A stretch of 64,000 bases of DNA, from NCBI GenBank assembly GCA_037501455.1, contig CM074857.1, forward strand, positions 102,953,501-103,017,500, written 5' to 3'. A model generated the notes under the pieces. That model saw nothing but the letters and a program-made list of their open reading frames with translations, did not search any database and was not told the DNA's origin. Origin of the DNA: Lantana camara. Its lineage: Eukaryota; Streptophyta; Magnoliopsida; Lamiales; Verbenaceae. This document shows positions 45,598 through 64,000 of the stretch, piece after piece; position 1 is the first letter of the stretch, and the number at the start of each line of letters is the position of its first letter. Position numbers and translations under genes: made by a program.

Positions 45598-46228
45598 CCC
45601 TTGGGGTTAGCGGCATAAAGCAAGAAAAAGAACGGCGAAGTTTATCCGCCATTAATAAAGTTTTCTTGATTTTCGAGGGATTTAATTATTAGATTAGATT
45701 CTCAAGAGTTTTCTTCGTTGATGTGTTATCTCAAGAAGACATACGTCCATGATGTATACTTTTAAAATTATTTGTCATATGACGTCGTATTGGATATTTA
45801 TGTTCGATGTTGTGTTCACGTAAAAAAAATTTAAAAAATTCATATGATCATATTCATATCCTGTCGTGTTCGTGTTGTCGTATTCATATCCGTGCATTAT
45901 ATATACATTATAATTGATTTGTAGTATATATATATATATTTATTTATTTATTTTTTATTTTTTTTATTTTTTTTGGTAAAAATATGTAGTATATGATATA
46001 TATATATCAAGATATTAGTTTGGACTTTGGAGTAGTAATTTTCCATTTATTTATGATCTTAAACAATTCCAAAGTATTTCATGTAAAATGTTATAACAAT
46101 ATTTGTAGACATTAATGGAAGTATGGAACAACATGCAAAGGGAAAGTCTTGTAAGCAACCGGTGCTTGAGGCTTCGGTTTCAAATTTGGACGTGATTTCA
46201 TATTTCACTCATATACACGTTTATTTAT
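45598..46228. other. Duplication end and AT-rich DNA
   Basis: The first ~140 bp matches 63797-63930 of copy B. The rest is AT-rich with TATCCGTG-type repeats near 45880 and no ORF. Confidence 0.45.
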
Positions 46229-46257
46229 ACTAGTGAGGTGAACGTGCGTTGCACGTT
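46229..46257 (-). mobile_element. Helitron 3' terminus
   Basis: On - the sequence reads a perfect 7-bp hairpin (AACGTGC gtt GCACGTT in + coordinates 46241-46257), then 7 bases, then CTAGT at 46233-46229. A hairpin followed by CTRRT is the Helitron 3' end. The element would extend to higher coordinates; its 5' end was not found. Confidence 0.65.
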
Positions 46258-46624
46258 TATCATTTAATTTTTTTTAAATAAATTTAGTTATTATATTTAT
46301 TGAACAAATTAAGAGATTAAAAATATTTATTTTGATTAAATAAATATACACATACAAAAATGTTTATATGAAATTTCTCTTTCAAATCATCTACGATAAG
46401 TAGAAATTCGAAGTAGAGAACATCCAAATAAATAAGCAATAAAAATATTTGAAAATTTGTTATTATATAAAAATATATATATTTAAGTGTATAGTAATTT
46501 GGCCAAATAATTCTCGCTTTTAAGCATAAGTAATAGTTCATAACTTTCAAATATATTTAATAAAATGAAAAGACATGTAAAAATTATAGAACAAAACCTA
46601 AAAGATCACCCAATTTTGCCGGTG

Positions 46625-49130
46625 GAGCATCCTAAACGTAGTAATCATCTTGAAACTTATGACCTATTCTCATCAGTTTATCGGTCATCATGTTTCTTTT
46701 TCTAGAGATTTATTTAATTCAAGTTTCGTATGGCCTTTGGAGTAAACTTTATCAATTAAATTACATTTCTCATTTGTTCCATTTCAATATCCTTCATTGT
46801 TATCCATTTCATGACCATCTTCGAGTCAATACCCACTTTAGTCATCGAAAAGTGTCTTTCCCAAGTTAGTGTTAATACTCCGCGTAAGCTCAATAACTCC
46901 ACTATATTATTTAAACTCTACTAAGATCCATAGCGTATCCTAACACCCCCATATTCAGCTGTCATCTAGAATGACGCCCCTGTCATCTCAATGATTCCCT
47001 TGGTTACAAAAGCTCACCTCAGAGTTTAGTTTCACCAATCCTTTCTCGGGTTTATTCCACGATAACTTAGTGCATATTTTTCTTTTATCTGTATTTTTTG
47101 TCCACACTGATTAGTGTTGAGGTTTCATTAACTCTTTTATGTGGCGAAGAGTGGAACTTCTAAGTTTCATAACATTTTGATAGCTTCATCGGTTCCATAT
47201 TTTTCAAAGATTTTAAAGCGTCAAGATCAAGACAATCCACGCATGATAATCAGATAACATATTACTCTGAATTTTATTATAAAAGCTCTCTTTGAGACCG
47301 TTCGACACTCGCATGCCATGGAAATTTCTTTCAGTTTGTGCATCAATAATCTTGTCTGACACCCGGAGTGCGAATGGACAACTTCTGAGCATGTGGTCCA
47401 CATATTCATGTCCTACATAGCAGCGTGTACATACATCACTTTTTCTAAATTTTCTGTCATATTTCAATACATTCATGAGCAAGCCTAACATGTTAGCAAG
47501 CCACAAGAAAATCTTAAACTTTTGGGGACAATGTAATTTTCAAATTCATTTCCAATTTTTCTTCCATGTCTCATCCGACACCATAAGTAGACTATAACCG
47601 ATTTATAGGACAATTTGTCGTTAGTTGACTCAATCAAAACTCTCTTATCTCCGTTATCATGCAATGCAATTAGGACATTAAGTATCTCATCCACCACCTC
47701 CTTAGGCAATAACGTTTTCAACTTATGTAAGTTTCAGTTTTTATTTGTGCAATGGATTACATACCATCAGATCTTTATCCTTCTCATGAATCTTATCTCC
47801 AAAGATGTCCGCTAGTTTGCTTGTGATAACCATCTATCATTCCATAGAGACGTCCATTCAACTGGTTCTAACTATCCCCTTGCATGCTCAGGAAGCCATA
47901 AGTGGAAGCTTATGTTCAAGAATGAGAACATCCTAGCAGCAATAACCATCTTGAACCTTATGACCTATCCTCGCCAATTTATCCATCATCATGTTTCTTT
48001 CTCTCGAGATTTATTTAATCAAAGTTCCTCAAAATCTTTGGAGTAACCTTCGCCAATCAAATATTACATTTCTCATTAGTTGTTTTTGAGTATCCTTCAT
48101 TGTTATTCATTTAACGACCGTCTCCAAATCAATCTCCACATTAATTTTTGAAAAGTATCTCTCCAAAGTTAGTTTTAATCCTTTAGGTAAGTTCAATAAC
48201 TTTGCTACATTATTCAAACTATACCAAGATTCATAACATATCCTAGCATTCATCTCCAATTTCCATCTCGAATGACGCCCCATTTGGTGTAGTTATAAAA
48301 GCTTCAATCCGATTTTAGTTTTACCCATCACTTCTCGAATTTATTTCACGACAACTAAGTGCAGATTTTCTTTTGCCTGTGTTGTGTCCTTATTGATTAT
48401 TACTAAGGTCGTAGATAACTCTTTTATGTGGCGAATAACAACATTTCTAAGCTTCATAACATTTTGATAGCTCCATCGGTTCCATGTTTTCCAAAAATTT
48501 TAGAGCGTCAAGATCAACACAACCCACCTAGGATATTTTAGGAACATATTATTCAGTATTTTGCTACTAAAGCTCTCTTTGAGCCCATCCGACACTCGTA
48601 AGTATTCCCTAAATTTTCTATCATACTCCAATACATTTGTAAGCAAGCTATCATATTGGCAAAGCCACAGGAAAATCTTGAATTTTTGGGGTAAGGTAAT
48701 TTTCAAATTCATTTAAAGTTTTTTCTTGCATGTCTCATCCGACGCCATAAGTAGAGTATAGTCATTTTATAGGAGAATTTATCTTTAGTTGACACAATTC
48801 ATTCTCTCTTATCTCCATTATCATGCATCGCGTTAGGACACTAAGTACCTCATTCACCACCTCTTTGGACGGTGATGTTTTCAACTTATTTAGGTTTCAA
48901 TTTTTATATTTTCCAATAAGATTACATTCCATAAGATCTTTATCATCCTCATGAATGTTATCTCCAAAGATGTCCGTCAGCTTACCTTGTGATAACCATC
49001 TATCATTCCATAAAGATGTTCCTTCACCGTTCCCAATCCTCCATTTTTAAAATGGTTCCACCATCCAAGTGTTTTTAACTATCCCCTTCCATGCTCGGGA
49101 AACCCATAAGTCGAGGCTTATATTCGATCA
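46625..49130 (-). pseudogene. LINE C-terminal remnants, two tandem units
   Basis: Two related blocks, 46625-47937 and 47938-49130, in direct repeat. On -, both encode pieces of a reverse-transcriptase zinc-binding region (zf-RVT type): KSLRFSCGLL / PQKFKIFLWLC, then NVLEYDRKFR, and in unit 1 CTRCYVGHEYVDHMLRSCPF. Unit 2 has lost the Cys-rich core. Many stops. The unit structure shows a local duplication of an already decayed LINE. Confidence 0.75.
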
Positions 49131-52065
49131 AAAATGTTATCCCTTTTTAAATATTTTTTTGATGTATAACGCCATCTCCTTGTTAAGCATTCTTCATCCC
49201 GTTTTAGTTAGCATCACTATATTTTCTTTTGGGCTTCTCTAAAACCCAATCCACATTCTTACTTCTTTGCAGTCACCTTCTTTCACTCTACAAGATGGGT
49301 TCGTTCCTTGTTATATTAATCGCCTAAAGAAAGTTGTGCTTGAGTGGATCAAGTTTATCGTACATCTGATTAGGGAGCCAATTTGTGTGCATGTGGTTGA
49401 TGGAGATCGAGATCGTGATGGACTTAATAAGTGTCATTCAATAAATATTTGTCATTTTGGCTTTCTATCCCAAGAGATGCTTTTAGACTCTATTAATCAC
49501 AATCGGGAAATGCTCATTATAATTACAACTAAAGTTCATTTGCACCCCCCAAATAGTTCCTTAAGTTGTCTGTATTTTCCATGCCCAGAATTCTACTAAC
49601 CTACTGCTTTAAATCATTTGTCATATAAGGTGCAAACAACACATGTGATTTGTATAAGTTTAATTTGAGGCCCAACTCCTTGCAAAACGTCTCAACCACA
49701 CTTTTAATGCAGTTTGCTCCATCCTCGATAGGTTTGACTCCCAATATTAAGTCGTCCGCAAAAGGCAAGTGTGAGATCATGTAAGAGCTTCTCTAATATA
49801 CCATAATTGGCTTCCAGGTCAGGCCGAAATGGTCTCTTCAATTATATATGTAAGTTGTTCCATGCATATTACAAACAAATAAAACGAACGTGATTACCTT
49901 ATCTAATGCCACACATCCGTACAACCTCCGTTGGTTCACCATTCTATAGAATCTCCGATTGTATCCGCTACATTCTGCTCATAATGATATTGATGATTTT
50001 CGTCGGGAATTTGAAGAAAGTTAAAAGTCTTTTTAGAAATTCCACTGGGTTTTTTCGTACGCTGTTTCAATATTCAATTTCAGCACCATGCCCCTTTTTT
50101 ATCGTTGGAGTGATGTAGCATTCGTAACACTTATTCAGGCATCAAAATATTGTAATAGGTGCCTTGGTCGGGAATGAAGCTATTCTAGTTCGATCCCGCA
50201 ATTTTTTTAATATACGGTTTGAACGAAGCATAATCATCTTGGTGATTATTTTGAGCAATATGCTGCACAACGTAATTGGCTAAAACTCGTTTATTTTTGT
50301 CGAGCATTAATTTTTGAAATTAGACAAATAAACACCCGATAATCTTTGTTGGTTACTCATCCATTGTCTATTTTCAGAGCATTCATCTGATTCCTTCTTC
50401 TTCTCGTTATGGCTGAAAGATGAAAGAAACTTGTTTGGTTATCCCTAAATTTGAGCCAATTAATTCTCAACTCTTAAACCAAATAATCTCTTTTTGTTGC
50501 AATAGTTTATTATATTCTGCCCTCAATTCTTCCTCCAAATCATTTGAATATTTACCTTGTGTGTATCATGCATAATGCTTTAGAAATTCTTTGTATTTTT
50601 TTTTATTTTATTTTTTGCTTTTTTGAGCACATTGAAAACTATTCAAGAACCATTGTTTCTGGGCAATGATCCCAAGTCAAAATGTCCTTCAAATTTTGAT
50701 TCGGTCAATAAGTTGTATATTGCTACTTTGGAGAATGTAAAAATATATTGATAACTATTGGATCAATCTCATTTAGATTAAATTAAAAAAATTTGCATAT
50801 CGTTTCTTGAACTCACACCAAATCTAACATCTTGAAATTTTTAATCTAATCTTCAAAATTTTGTTACCATTACGCTTTATTCACATATATTTGCAAAGAT
50901 ATTTCACAGTCGTTCTTAATTTTGGTATGCATGTGCATATACATTAAAATCAAGTGATTCTTTTTTTTAACCAACTATTCTTTATCTCTTTTTAATTTAA
51001 TTTATCTCTTTTTTATATTCTCTTTGTCATTTGATCTTGCATTCTATTTTTTTATTTGTATTCTTCTAGTAAGTATTAATTTGAGCAATATGTTGCACAA
51101 TATAATGGGCTAAAACTCGTTTTTTTTTGTAGAGTGTTAATTTTTTAAATTAGACAAATACACACCTGATAATCTTTGTTGGTTGCTTATTTATTGTCTA
51201 TTTTCAGAGCATTCATCTGATTCGTTCTTCTTCTCATTATGGCTGACAGATAAAAGAAACTTGTTTGTTTATCCCTAAATTTGAGCCAATTAATTCTCAA
51301 CTCTTAAAGCCAAATAATCTCTTTTTGTTGCCATAGTTTGTTATATTCTGCCCTCAATTCTTCCTCCAAATCATTTGAATATTTACCTTGTTTGTCTCAT
51401 GCATAATGCTTTAGAAATTCTTTGTATTTTTGTTTTATTTTTTTGTTTTTCGAGCACATTGAAAACTGTTCAAGAACCATTATTTCTGAGTAATGATCCC
51501 AATTCAAAATGTCCTTCAAGTTTAGATTCGGCCAATAAGTTGTATATTGCTACTTTGGAGAATGTAAAAATAAATTGATAACTATTGGATCAATCTCATT
51601 TAGTTTAAATTAAAAAAAATTCCATATCTTTCTTGAACTGACACCCAATCTAATATCTTGAAATTTTTAATCTAATCGTTCGACCAATAAGTTGTATATT
51701 GCTACTTTGGAGAATGTAAAAATAAATTGATAACTATTGGATCAATCTCATTTAGTTTAAATTAAAAAAAATTCCATATCTTTCTTGAACTGACACCCAA
51801 TCTAACATCTTGAAATTTTTAATCAAATCTTCGAAATTTTGTTACCATTACGCTATATTAATTCTCGCATATATTTGTAAAGATATTTCAAGTCGTTCTT
51901 AATTTTGGTATGCATGTGCATATACATTAAAATCAAGCAATTCTTTTTTTTAAACCAACTATTCTTTATTTCGTTTTTATTTAATTTATCTCTTTTTTAT
52001 ATTCTCTTTGTCATTTGATCTTGCATTCTATTTTTTTATTTGTAATCTTCTAGTGAGTATTATTT
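49131..52065 (-). pseudogene. LINE reverse transcriptase remnants
   Basis: On -, decayed pieces of an L1-type reverse transcriptase: LAFADDLILG near 49740-49780 (the RT catalytic FADD box), a GIRQGDP-like block with stops near 49860-49920, and farther up a pre-RT segment with NTKFFHLS- and RRRRNQ-like text carrying stops. That upper part exists in two direct copies, 50249-51080 and 51081-52065; the second holds a further 158-bp internal duplication (51528-51685, 51686-51840). Confidence 0.7.
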
Positions 52066-53519
52066 CAGATTTATGTTTATTTTTTTTATAATTGATTTTA
52101 TATATATAGTAGAAATAATTAAAAGAGTATATTTTTATAAATGTTTAATCAAATATTGTAAAAATTATGTATAAAATTAGTTTATATCTTATTTTTATAT
52201 GCACACATATTGAGTTTTCTTAGTATTCTTAATTTAAAGTAACTTTGGTCTGAGAACCTACAATTCTAAATTGTAGAATTAAGAAACCAAAAACGCTATT
52301 CATCTTTCGAAGTATTTAGTTTATATTTTATCATATAAACTAAAGGAAGATTATATGGTTAGTTGGATTTAGATAATTAAAATTATATTAGTATTAGTTA
52401 TAAAAATTATTACATTAGGATTAATTAATTTATTGAAAAATATTTTATGTAAATCATAAATTATATTATTTTGTTAATTAGATAAGTTTATAGAATTATA
52501 ATATGATTATAATTTAAGATATGGATTTAGATAATTAGAACTATGAACTTATATAATTAGACTTACATTATGATTGATTTATTGAAAGTTATTCTACGTT
52601 AACTTATTTAAATAATATTTTATTTTACATAATTACAAAATTTTATAAAGTGAATCAATTTGTTGTTTTTCAATTCATTAGATATATCTTATTATAACAT
52701 TTTAAATTATCGGCCTCAAAATTAAAAAACAGGCAACTTATATTATAAAATTTGAATACAATTAATTAAAATTATAGAATTAAGAAACCAAAAACGCTAT
52801 TCGCGCTTTGAAGTATTTAGTTTATATTTTATCATATAAACTAAAGGAAGATTATATGGTTAATTAGATTTAAATAATTAAAATTATATTAGTATTAGTT
52901 AATTAAAAATATTACATTAGGATTAATTAATTTATTGAAAAATATTTTATATAAATCATTAAATTATATTATTTTGTTAATTAGATAAATTTATAGAATT
53001 ATAATATGATTATATTTTAAGAAAGTTTATTGATTTAGATAAATAGAACTATGAACTTATATAATTAGACTTACATTATGCTTGATTTATTGAAAATTAT
53101 TTTATGTAACTTATCTAAATAATATTTTATTTTACATAATTACAAAAATTTATTAAAATAAAGTGAATCAATTTGTTGTTTTTCAATTCATTAGATATAT
53201 CTTATTATAACATTTTAAATTATAGGCCTTAAAATTAAAAAAATAGACAACTTATAATATAAAATTTGAATACAATTAATTAATATAGTAATATTAAAAC
53301 AATCCTTGTTGAACTATATATCTTTTCTAGGTAAGTTGGAGAAATTTTACTTCTACAAAGAGTCCTATTTTATGTTAATATGTGCTTTTTAAATATAATT
53401 AACTAATAATCTATAACATGTATTTACATCATTATCCTTGACTAATAATTATTGAAGTAATTGTTGTGAGGATATTTTAGGCGATCCGTATTTTGTAAGA
53501 AACTATTCGTGCTTTTATA

Positions 53520-53554
<35 letters not shown>

Positions 53555-53718
53555 TATAGATATACGCATTAAATGTATTGATGAATGGTCGAGATTAAAA
53601 GAAAGTTTTTTAAATCTTTTTTATATTATAATTTTTTTTTTTTTTTTTTAATCTTGATCATTTATTAATACACTTAGCACGTGAAATGAAATAATAGATG
53701 AAATACGAATTTAAAATA
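52066..53718. repeat. AT-rich tandem duplication (~500-bp unit)
   Basis: Very AT-rich. AATTGTAGAATTAAGAAACC at about 52268 recurs (with one change) at about 52768, and the following 500 bp match in order up to ~53285. TA microsatellite at 53521-53552. No genes. Confidence 0.8.
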
Positions 53719-54670
53719 CAGTATAACCTCGATAAATTAATACTCGATAAATTAATAACCTCGCTAAAATAATAATTTTCTTGGGATCAACGTGGTAAAT
53801 TAATAATTCGCTAAATTTATAAGATAATACAAAAAAAAAAAAAAAAAAAAAAAAATCATATAGGTCCCATTTGATATATAAATTAATCATTCATCTGTAT
53901 CAAAATATTTCATACATAATACATAAGTAAACTAAACAGGTTTCTGAAAATATGAATCTAATGTTGTTTGTTTCTTCTTGAAATCAATATCACCTTAAAT
54001 CTCATCTCTAACCCTTCTTATTGCATTAAGAATATCAGGTGTAGTCTTCTCATATTGCAAAAGGAAGTGATGTAAGGTGATTGTTGCTTTCAGAGCATCT
54101 TTGGCTTGACTCACTTGCAAATTAAACTTCTCTAACACCCATTGTTGCAATTGCTTTTGAGTGCATGCTGGATTTTGTTGTTTATACTCACACAGTTCTC
54201 TACGCATACCATCAGTCATGATTGATTTTTTAACACCTTTGAGATGAGAAGCCATTTTTTTTGTTTTTTGATTTGAAGACTTGCATAATACATCTATTTA
54301 TAAAGTAACTTAGTTAATGTATGTACGTGTAACTGCATTAATAATTGAGTGGATTTATATATACATTTTAATGAATGTAGGTACATGTAACTACATTAAT
54401 AACTAAGTACATAGATTTATATATTTTATTAAGATATACATAGAATATTGAAAATGTATCAGCAAAAATACATGAATTTGGTTAAGTATGCATAATTAAT
54501 AGTCAATGTACAAATTAGTTTTCACGTACACCTAGGTACATTCATAATATGGACCTAAAAAGAATATAATTTATAAATTAATAATTATTAATTTATACGA
54601 TTAATTAATACCTCGCTAAATTAATAAAATTTGACGGTTCCAACAGTATTAATTTATCGAGGTTATACTG
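53719..54670. mobile_element. Pogo/Lemi-type element (952 bp)
   Basis: The ends are perfect inverted repeats beginning CAGTATAACCTCGATAAATT (about 26 bp) and bounded by TA on both sides (53717-53718, 54671-54672). This is the plant pogo-like Lemi/Emigrant terminus with its TA target. Both ends also repeat CTCGCTAAA-type blocks. It contains one intact short ORF on -. The DDE catalytic domain is missing. Confidence 0.88.
53995..54255 (-). CDS. Solo CENP-B-type HTH protein in pogo element (86 aa)
   Basis: ATG 54255 to TAA 53995. Residues about 12-55 look like the N-terminal helix-turn-helix of pogo-type transposases (MRRELCEYKQQNPACTQKQL then QQWVLEKFNLQVS), the part that binds the element's ends. 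Residues from ~58 (ATITLHHFLLQYEKTT, ILNAIRRVRDEI) fit the end of such transposases. The middle, including the DDE nuclease, appears deleted while frame is kept. If expressed, it could bind element ends without cutting. It is the only complete ORF in the element. Confidence 0.65.
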   Translation of the reverse strand: MASHLKGVKKSIMTDGMRRELCEYKQQNPACTQKQLQQWVLEKFNLQVSQAKDALKATITLHHFLLQYEKTTPDILNAIRRVRDEI

Positions 54671-54672
54671 TA

Positions 54673-55739
54673 TGTGATTCAAAGCCATGTGGTTGATCAC
54701 ATAATTTTGAGTTTCTTGTAACCACTTTACGTGCAAAATTACAGACCATTTGGTTAACAGTTGCAATTTAACTTGTATCATGTTACACTGGGAAAATATT
54801 GGTTATATATGGTCCTATAGTTTAGAGTTAATTTCATAATTAGCTACATATTTCACAATTTGACCAAAATAGATTCAATAGTCGAGAAATTTGTTGCTAC
54901 CAAAAAATCATAATAATAATTAGAAAACTTGTACAAATTCGTCTTATGTTATACGAAAAGATCGTGAAAAAGACATATAAATAAATTAATCACTAAAAAA
55001 CCTTACGCAAGTAAAAATTGAGGGTTCAAACGGATGATCAGATGATTTGGAATTTCGCATCTAAAACACATCAAAATGTATAACTTTTAAGGGGCAGTAA
55101 TCAAGATTTTAAGAAGATAAGGTTTTCCAAAAGACTTTCTACTTGATGAGGTTTTATGTGCAACTTTTAAAAAATATAAGATTTTGTGTAATTTACTCTT
55201 CAGTAAAATACTTATCTAAATCAATCAATATGACGAGTTTTTAAGTGTGATTTTTGAAAAAAAATTAAGGTTTTGGGTTATTTACTCATCGATAATTGAC
55301 TAAATCAATCAAATTCTATTATGACCTATATCTTTCAATAAAAAATAGATGAAATCTTCACATTATGCTATTCGTTTTTGTTGTCCGGATGCTTGGACGA
55401 CTTTTTAAGAAGTCAGCAACTGATCCGATTAACTCGATGTGTAATAAGGACCAAAACTTAACTAGCCCCATTTTGCTTTTGGCTTGTCATATTTTTAGGG
55501 GGCATTTTAATTTAAGTAGTATTAATGATACTTGGATCATAAATCATTGTATTATCTTTAGATTTTTCGGTTCGATCTATATCACTAGGGGATCCTCCTT
55601 AACAACTCCATGGCCGTGTTGAGTGTTGACCGATTTAAAAATAAAAAAGAACTGTTATGTTATGGTTTAATTTAAGTCAATAGTTAACTATAAAAATCTA
55701 CTAGAGTTGAGAAAATTCTAAATTTTCAATATCAAAATT
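54673..55739. other. Spacer before duplication copy B
   Basis: AT-rich with no gene recognised. An 85-codon open stretch at 55365-55622 (+) matches nothing I know and is left unannotated. Confidence 0.45.
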
Positions 55740-55847
55740 TGTGGCTACCTCAGGACCAACAAACAATCCCTGCCATTTTCTAAGCTAAGATCAAACAGTA
55801 CTAGTCCTACAATCATGAACATCATCAAGAAAACCTGTCCAAGAACA

Positions 55848-56338
55848 ATGGTTTTCTCATCTTCTTACATCCTCGTTGTTCTATCTCTCCTATATTCATT
55901 CTTCATCACAACAACCTCATCATCACCAACTCCCATTACCCTTTTCAACACAATCCCACATTCTGATCCATACCAGAAGCTGACACACTTAGCTTCAAGC
56001 TCCATAGCCAGAGCCCTCCACCTCCACCTAAAGAATCCCAAGAATGGCGGCCCTATCCATACCACCACCCCTCTGTACCCCTACCGTGGAGCTTACTCGA
56101 TCTCCCCCAGCTTCGGCACTCGGCCGCAGTCCATCCCGTTGATCCTCGACACCGGAAGCAGCTTCTCGTGGCTTCCTTGCACTAAAAGACTATGGTGACG
56201 GATGATACGGGATTAGGACCGGATCAAGTGAGCGGGGGGCCGTCTGTAATTTTGGGCAACTTCTTTATGCAGAACTTTAAGGTTGAGTATGATCTGAGGA
56301 ATGAGAGGTTTGGGTTCAGACAAGAGTCTTGCTCATGA
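55848..56338 (+). pseudogene. Aspartic protease pseudogene, copy B
   Basis: Matches copy A from MVFSSSYIL through the first catalytic motif DTGSS and LPCTKR, then jumps to the sequence of copy A's last ~50 codons. About 0.9 kb is missing, including the second active-site Asp. The join is out of frame, giving a stop within a few codons (56196-56198), and the old stop remains at 56336. Not a working protease. The 5' side has about 80 extra bases not in copy A. Confidence 0.92.
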
Positions 56339-56625
56339 CAGGAACCCGGATATGATCGGAAGTGGTTGAAAGATTGATCCTCGTACTGTTAAGGTGTAAG
56401 ATAATAGCTATGTTCTTTTCTATTTATTTTTTTCAATTTATGAGTTTGATACAAATTATTTAAGTTGCCAAATAAAGAGAACAATGTGCTTCACGTCATA
56501 TCGCATCAATACAATTCATAAGTCTTACAAAAACCTCCCCCCAATCTATCTTAGTCTTGCAAAAAGCATGATTCGCATCAATATATTTTCATCTTGTTCT
56601 TTCCTGTCCACAAGTTTTCAAGGTG

Positions 56626-63636
<7,011 letters not shown>

Positions 63637-63985
63637 CTCTCTCTCACACACACAATCTTTCTGCAAGAAATATACAGCTATATGAGCTCTGTCTACACTC
63701 TACAGTGATGAACACAAGGGGGTACTTATCTGCCTGAGAGATGGAATGATTAAACTCGAGTTTCGAGCAGATTTAGATGAGTTCATATGCACGGGGTTAG
63801 AGGCATAAAGCAAGAAAAAGAATGGCAAAGTTTAACCGCCATTCAAGTTTTGTGTGATTCTCGAGGGATTTAATTTTGTAATTATTAGATTAGATTCTCA
63901 AGAATTTTCTTCGTTTTAATGTGTTATCATTAATAGGCAAACGTACATTATAATTGTTTTTGTAGTATATGATATATAATTATAT

Positions 63986-64000
63986 ACTAGTAAATACTGC
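63986..64000 (-). mobile_element. Helitron 3' terminus cut by window end
   Basis: ACTAGTAAATACTGC repeats exactly the 3' end of the Helitron at 62511. It begins inside a TATA run where copy A (near 46005) has no insert. Only 15 bases are visible. Confidence 0.5.

Larger units (their letters stand above)
35667..45740. repeat. Large tandem duplication, copy A
   Basis: Block carrying protease (+) and XRN (-), matched by 55740-63960 in the same orientation. Exons and introns align in order, and both blocks end in the shared run around AGAGTTTTCTTCG. Copy A alone has an extra ~900 bp upstream of XRN (43880-44765) and an element at 44798-45597. Confidence 0.92.

Noticed and set aside
49267..49599. 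110-codon open stretch on +
   Set aside because: Lies opposite LINE RT debris and matches nothing recognisable.

Overview
This window is nuclear DNA of a flowering plant. The evidence is genes split by GT-AG introns, plant-only families (type 1 metallothionein, a TRM/DUF4378 protein, a plastid DUF1279 protein), AT-rich spacers and many plant transposon types. The metallothionein linker and C-terminus look most like asterid (Lamiales-type) sequences; that placement is a weak inference from memory.

Layout. (1) 1-8932: the 3' part of a decayed Ty3/gypsy retrotransposon of the Tat lineage. It has RNase H and integrase on +, an 86-bp tandem array, an antisense spliced Transposase_28-like gene on -, a nested solo LTR, and a 3' LTR. 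(2) 9.8-12.3 kb: an intronless CAF1 deadenylase gene and a small unknown gene. (3) 13.2-14.6 kb: a LINE remnant and a hAT-like element with a small Mutator-type MITE nested in it. (4) 14.8-22.8 kb: a DUF1279 plastid protein gene, an 80-aa conserved small-protein gene (-) with a 5' UTR intron, and an NSRP1/DUF2040 splicing-factor gene (+). A nested pair of transposons, including a 1.4-kb foldback MULE with a perfect 9-bp target duplication, fills the space between the last two promoters. (5) 22.8-35 kb: metallothionein (+) and TRM32-like (-) genes, flanked by two copies of a ~1.1-kb noncoding repeat; one copy carries a young SINE. (6) 35.7-45.7 kb: an aspartic protease gene (+) converging on a 24-exon 5'-3' exoribonuclease (XRN) gene (-). 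(7) 46-55.7 kb: a shredded L1-type LINE, several tandem duplications, and a 952-bp pogo/Lemi-type element that still encodes an 86-aa helix-turn-helix protein. (8) 55.7-64 kb: a second copy of the protease + XRN block. Here the protease is a deletion pseudogene, while the second XRN gene reads open through all exons examined.

The genes do not form a pathway, though CAF1 and the two XRN genes all act in mRNA decay. The most interesting feature is the tandem XRN pair. Both copies keep the catalytic acidic residues, both lack the CCHC zinc knuckle expected of plant XRN proteins, and both carry a duplicated RG-rich C-terminal module that diverges much faster than the nuclease core. Gene models were spliced by hand from ORFs and splice signals; exon sums were checked for frame in CAF1, DUF1279, NSRP1, metallothionein, TRM32-like and XRN copy A.
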